Source: Pseudomonas sp. Au-Pse12
Lineage (GTDB): Bacteria > Pseudomonadota > Gammaproteobacteria > Pseudomonadales > Pseudomonadaceae
Reading direction: 5' to 3'
Length of the DNA: 64,000 bases
Assembly: GCF_021341665.1 (NCBI RefSeq)
Contig: NZ_JAJTTH010000007.1
Span: forward strand, 186,001 to 250,000
Part shown: piece after piece, positions 61,281-64,000 of the stretch
How the letters are laid out: each line of letters begins with the position of its first letter
Numbering within the stretch: position 1 is the first letter of the stretch
Notes under the pieces: generated by a model
What the model was told of the DNA's origin: nothing
Databases searched by the model: none
Seen by the model: only the letters and a program-made list of their open reading frames with translations
Translations under genes and position numbers: made by a program

Positions 61281-62765
61281 CTACCCCCTGCCCCGCTTCA
61301 ACGAACGCCCCAGGCGCCGCCACCCCAGCACCACGCCGCTGACACTGATCAGCAGGCCGCCAGCGCTGAACACGATCATCCACCCATCCCACAACGGCCG
61401 GTTGGCCAGCAGGGGCAGCCAGTCCCAGCTGTGCAGCAGGGCGAACAGCCAGCGCGAAGCGCGGCGCGGCTGGTCCAGTTGCCCGGTAATCGCCCCGGTG
61501 TGCAGGTCCAGGTGCAGCCAGGTCTGCGCCGGGTCGTCGAAGCGCACCCGCAGCACCGGCAGGCGCTGCTGCAGGTGGCCCATCATGCTGTGCGGCTCGC
61601 GGGCGTAGTAATAGAAGTCGTAGGCCGCCAGTTGCTGGACGATCATCGGCCGCTCGGGGCGGATGGCCCAGGCCGCCTGCCGCAAGGTGTCGGGGTTGAA
61701 CTGGCGCAGCACCTGCCCATCGGCCATGGCCAGGATCCGCGTGCGCCCGGCGCCGTCGTAGCCGATCACATAACCTTGGCCACCGATCATCCGCCACTCC
61801 AGCTCCCGGGCCTGCAAGCCGTCCTCGGCCAAGCGTCGCAGGGCCTCATCAGCCCCGAGGGGAAAGGCCGCCGCATTCAGGGGGCCGCCCTGGTAGGCCG
61901 CCACCGACAGAGGCTGGGCACTGCTGAAGAGCTTCCACGGGTTCATCGACATCAGGCCGCTGAAGATCCAGGTGACCAGTAGCACGCCGAACAGCATCCC
62001 GCCCAGGTGATGCCAGCGGGCAACCCCCTGGTACGGTGAGTGCGAGCCGTTGCGATAGGTGCGCTTGAAGCGCCAGCGCAGCACGCCCACGGCCAGGCCA
62101 AGCACGGCCATCAGGGTCGCGGCCAGGGACAGGTAGGTAACGATCGGCCCCCAGGCGCCATCGATGCCGATGCCCCGCAGCGGGTACAGCCAGTGCAGCC
62201 AGGCGCCGATCCAGTTCCAGCCGCGCTCGGTGGCGGTGGCGTCGCGCACCACCTCGCCGGTGCTGCCAGAGACATACAACAGGCGGCGCTCGGCATCGGC
62301 GGTGGCCACCCGGTACAAGGGCCGGTCGGCGTCCAGGGCCCGGGATTGGCTCCACATGTCGCCCTGCACCGCGCCGCGATCGCGCACCGCCACGCCAGGG
62401 GCGAACTGCCGGGCCGCGGCCAGTGCCTCGACCCGGTCGGTGGGCAACGTGGGCAGGCCGCTATCGGCTTCGATCGCCACCTTGCGCGGCCCCGGGTATT
62501 CGAGGATGTAGCGCGCGGCGCCGGCCACCGTGGTCAAGCGGATGCTCGCCGGCGCCTGCTCGGGATCGGCAGCGTGCAGCACCTGCTCCAGGTCGACGGA
62601 TGCGGTGTCCAGTTGCAGCACGGGCAGACGTGACAGGCGTTCGGCGGGAGTCAGCTTGGGGTAGCCGACATACAGCATCACCACCCCGGAGATGAACCAC
62701 AGGGCCATGAACAGGCAGGCAACAATGCCCAGCCAACGGTGCCAGAGGTACAGATAACGTTTCAT
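61281..62765 (-). CDS. PepSY-associated transmembrane protein, probable siderophore-iron reductase
   Basis: 494 residues from ATG 62765. Four helices flank large periplasmic parts: YLYLWHRWLGIVACLFMALWFISG at the start, WHHLGGMLFGVLLVTWIFSG in the middle and a final helix near LISVSGVVLGWRRL. This is the PepSY_TM/FoxB-FpvW type. Paired His residues in WHRWLG, WLHWLYPL, RWHHLGG and LLHSWDW could bind heme. Members next to TonB receptors reduce ferric siderophores in the periplasm. It lies 69 bp after such a receptor gene. Confidence 0.75.
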   Translation of the reverse strand: MKRYLYLWHRWLGIVACLFMALWFISGVVMLYVGYPKLTPAERLSRLPVLQLDTASVDLEQVLHAADPEQAPASIRLTTVAGAARYILEYPGPRKVAIEADSGLPTLPTDRVEALAAARQFAPGVAVRDRGAVQGDMWSQSRALDADRPLYRVATADAERRLLYVSGSTGEVVRDATATERGWNWIGAWLHWLYPLRGIGIDGAWGPIVTYLSLAATLMAVLGLAVGVLRWRFKRTYRNGSHSPYQGVARWHHLGGMLFGVLLVTWIFSGLMSMNPWKLFSSAQPLSVAAYQGGPLNAAAFPLGADEALRRLAEDGLQARELEWRMIGGQGYVIGYDGAGRTRILAMADGQVLRQFNPDTLRQAAWAIRPERPMIVQQLAAYDFYYYAREPHSMMGHLQQRLPVLRVRFDDPAQTWLHLDLHTGAITGQLDQPRRASRWLFALLHSWDWLPLLANRPLWDGWMIVFSAGGLLISVSGVVLGWRRLGRSLKRGRG

Positions 62766-62834
62766 CGCAGGCATCTCACAGAACAGCCATCTCACAGAGA
62801 CGCAGGGCGCGGCCAGGCACCCCGCTGGCTCAGG

Positions 62835-64000
62835 TTAAAAGCGCGTTTGCAGCGCCAGCTCGAAGGTCCGTGGCGCCCCCAGGTACAGCTGGGTTTGCCC
62901 CGTGGTGCGGGCGTAGACCTGATCGGTGAGGTTGCGCACCCGGCCGGTGATCCGCGTATCGGCATTCAACTGGTAGCCGACGAACGCGCCGAAGATCGTG
63001 TAGGCCGGCGCATAGCGGGTGTTGGCCGCGTTGGCGTACACCGACGACACGTAGCGCGCATCGCTGCCCACCTGCCAGGACGGGGCGATGTCGTAGGTCA
63101 GCCACAGGTTGGCCACCTTGTCCGGGGTGTTGGTGGGGCTGTTGCCCTTGCGCGACACCGAACGCCCGCCGACGTTTTCATAGAACTCGTCGTACTGCGC
63201 ATCGACATAGGCCAGGTTGCCTTCGGCCAACAGCTTGGGCGTGACCCGCAACGAGGCCGCCAGCTCCACGCCACGGGACGATTGCTGGCCCACCGGCTGG
63301 CTGCTGCCGGGGTTGCTCGGGTCGGCGGTGGAGAGGTTCTTGCGTTCGATGCGGTAGGCGGCCAGGGTCGCCGAGCCACGGCCGTCGAGGAAATCCAGCT
63401 TACTGCCGATCTCCCACTGGTTGCCGGTGCTGAGGTCAAAGTCGCGCACCTGCCCATAGCTGGCGGTGGTCAGGATCCCGGCCGGCGGGTCGGCGGCGGT
63501 GCTGTATTGCACGTAGACGTTGGCCGCCGGGGTCAGCTCGTACACCAGCCCCAGGCGCCCGGTGGTGGGCCGGTATTTACGCTGGAAGAACGCCGGGTTG
63601 GCTTCGCTGACGGCGCGGTAGTTGGTCACTTGCAGGTCGATCTGGTCATGGCGCAGGCCGCTGAGCAGGGACAGGCGATCGGTCAGTTGCAAGCGGTTTT
63701 CCAGGAACAGCGCCCAGGTGTCCACCTGGTTGCGGCGGTTCTTTTCGAAACCGCGCCGCATGCCCGGCAGGTCCCAGAAACTGCCCGGGTCGAAGTCGCC
63801 CGGATCAACGCCGGGCAGCGAGCCCGACACCGAGCGCGGGTAGTTGCTCATCACGTTGTGGCTGTAGTCGAGGCCCGCCGACCACTGGCTATCGAGGCCA
63901 AACAGGCTGTTGTGATGCATCAGTTCGAAACGATTGCCGTTGAGTTCCTGGGCGTGACGTTGGAGCAAGATGCCGGAACGCACCACCTGGCTGTTGTCAC
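62835..64000 (-). CDS. TonB-dependent siderophore receptor, C-terminal part (5' end off window)
   Basis: The frame is open to the window end. The visible 388 residues or so are the outer-membrane barrel of a siderophore receptor (VYVQYSTAADPPAGIL, GSKLDFLDGRGSATLAAYRIERKN, YLGAPRTFELALQTRF). The terminal Phe is the usual outer-membrane signal. Plug and any signalling domain lie outside. Probably co-transcribed with the PepSY-TM gene as a ferric-siderophore uptake unit. Confidence 0.85.
   Translation of the reverse strand, partial: DNSQVVRSGILLQRHAQELNGNRFELMHHNSLFGLDSQWSAGLDYSHNVMSNYPRSVSGSLPGVDPGDFDPGSFWDLPGMRRGFEKNRRNQVDTWALFLENRLQLTDRLSLLSGLRHDQIDLQVTNYRAVSEANPAFFQRKYRPTTGRLGLVYELTPAANVYVQYSTAADPPAGILTTASYGQVRDFDLSTGNQWEIGSKLDFLDGRGSATLAAYRIERKNLSTADPSNPGSSQPVGQQSSRGVELAASLRVTPKLLAEGNLAYVDAQYDEFYENVGGRSVSRKGNSPTNTPDKVANLWLTYDIAPSWQVGSDARYVSSVYANAANTRYAPAYTIFGAFVGYQLNADTRITGRVRNLTDQVYARTTGQTQLYLGAPRTFELALQTRF

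Overview
The window is high-GC chromosomal DNA from a Pseudomonas, most likely of the P. fluorescens complex (protegens/chlororaphis-like). Support for this: Pseudomonas REP elements of the gtggcgagggagcttgctcc type, an ampR-ampC pair, a phosphatidylcholine synthase, and a block with the same gene order as P. aeruginosa PA2652-PA2659 (ctpM, transporter, tlpQ, bqsSRQP). Most genes are about 65-70% GC by eye. One block (36.1-47.2 kb) drops to about 45-50% and looks acquired.

Layout. 0-2.6 kb: the end of a Pro/Tyr-rich protein, a MITE with IS4-like ends inserted in that gene's terminator, two small ORFs, and trhP (tRNA hydroxylation). 2.7-11.1 kb: two chemoreceptors around a transporter, then a BqsRS-type two-component system with two PepSY proteins. 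11.2-13.3 kb: patatin lipase, queD, nucleoside deoxyribosyltransferase. 13.4-20.6 kb: an RpiR regulator with ddpXABCDF (D-Ala-D-Ala dipeptidase plus dipeptide ABC importer). 20.7-24.9 kb: NUDIX hydrolase, a self-regulating XRE/membrane protein pair, codBA. 25.6-29.2 kb: a small catabolic-looking cluster (DapF-like protein without its cysteines, RidA, exported cyclase, LysR). 29.2-36.0 kb: Lrp regulator, MFS transporter, and a fecIRA iron-citrate type signalling system.

36.1-47.2 kb is the most interesting part: an eight-gene, AT-richer operon on the minus strand. Three consecutive genes match the Campylobacter jejuni enzymes that make CDP-phosphoramidate (glutamine kinase, phosphoglutamine cytidylyltransferase, gamma-glutamyl-CDP-amidate hydrolase). 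They are followed by a TagB/TagF-type CDP-donor transferase. The operon also holds a membrane alkaline-phosphatase-superfamily enzyme fused to a pseudopilin-like domain, a second YidC insertase, a small membrane protein and a formyltransferase-like protein. I infer a cell-surface phosphoramidate (or related phospho-) modification system.

47.5-64 kb returns to core-like DNA: small exported proteins, GNAT, a probable Fur-regulated protein, AraC; an ECF sigma/anti-sigma/periplasmic sensor operon; ampR-ampC; pcs; RhtB and TauE transporters; a membrane-embedded patatin; and a PepSY-TM protein next to a TonB receptor cut by the window end. I saw no rRNA, tRNA or CRISPR array.
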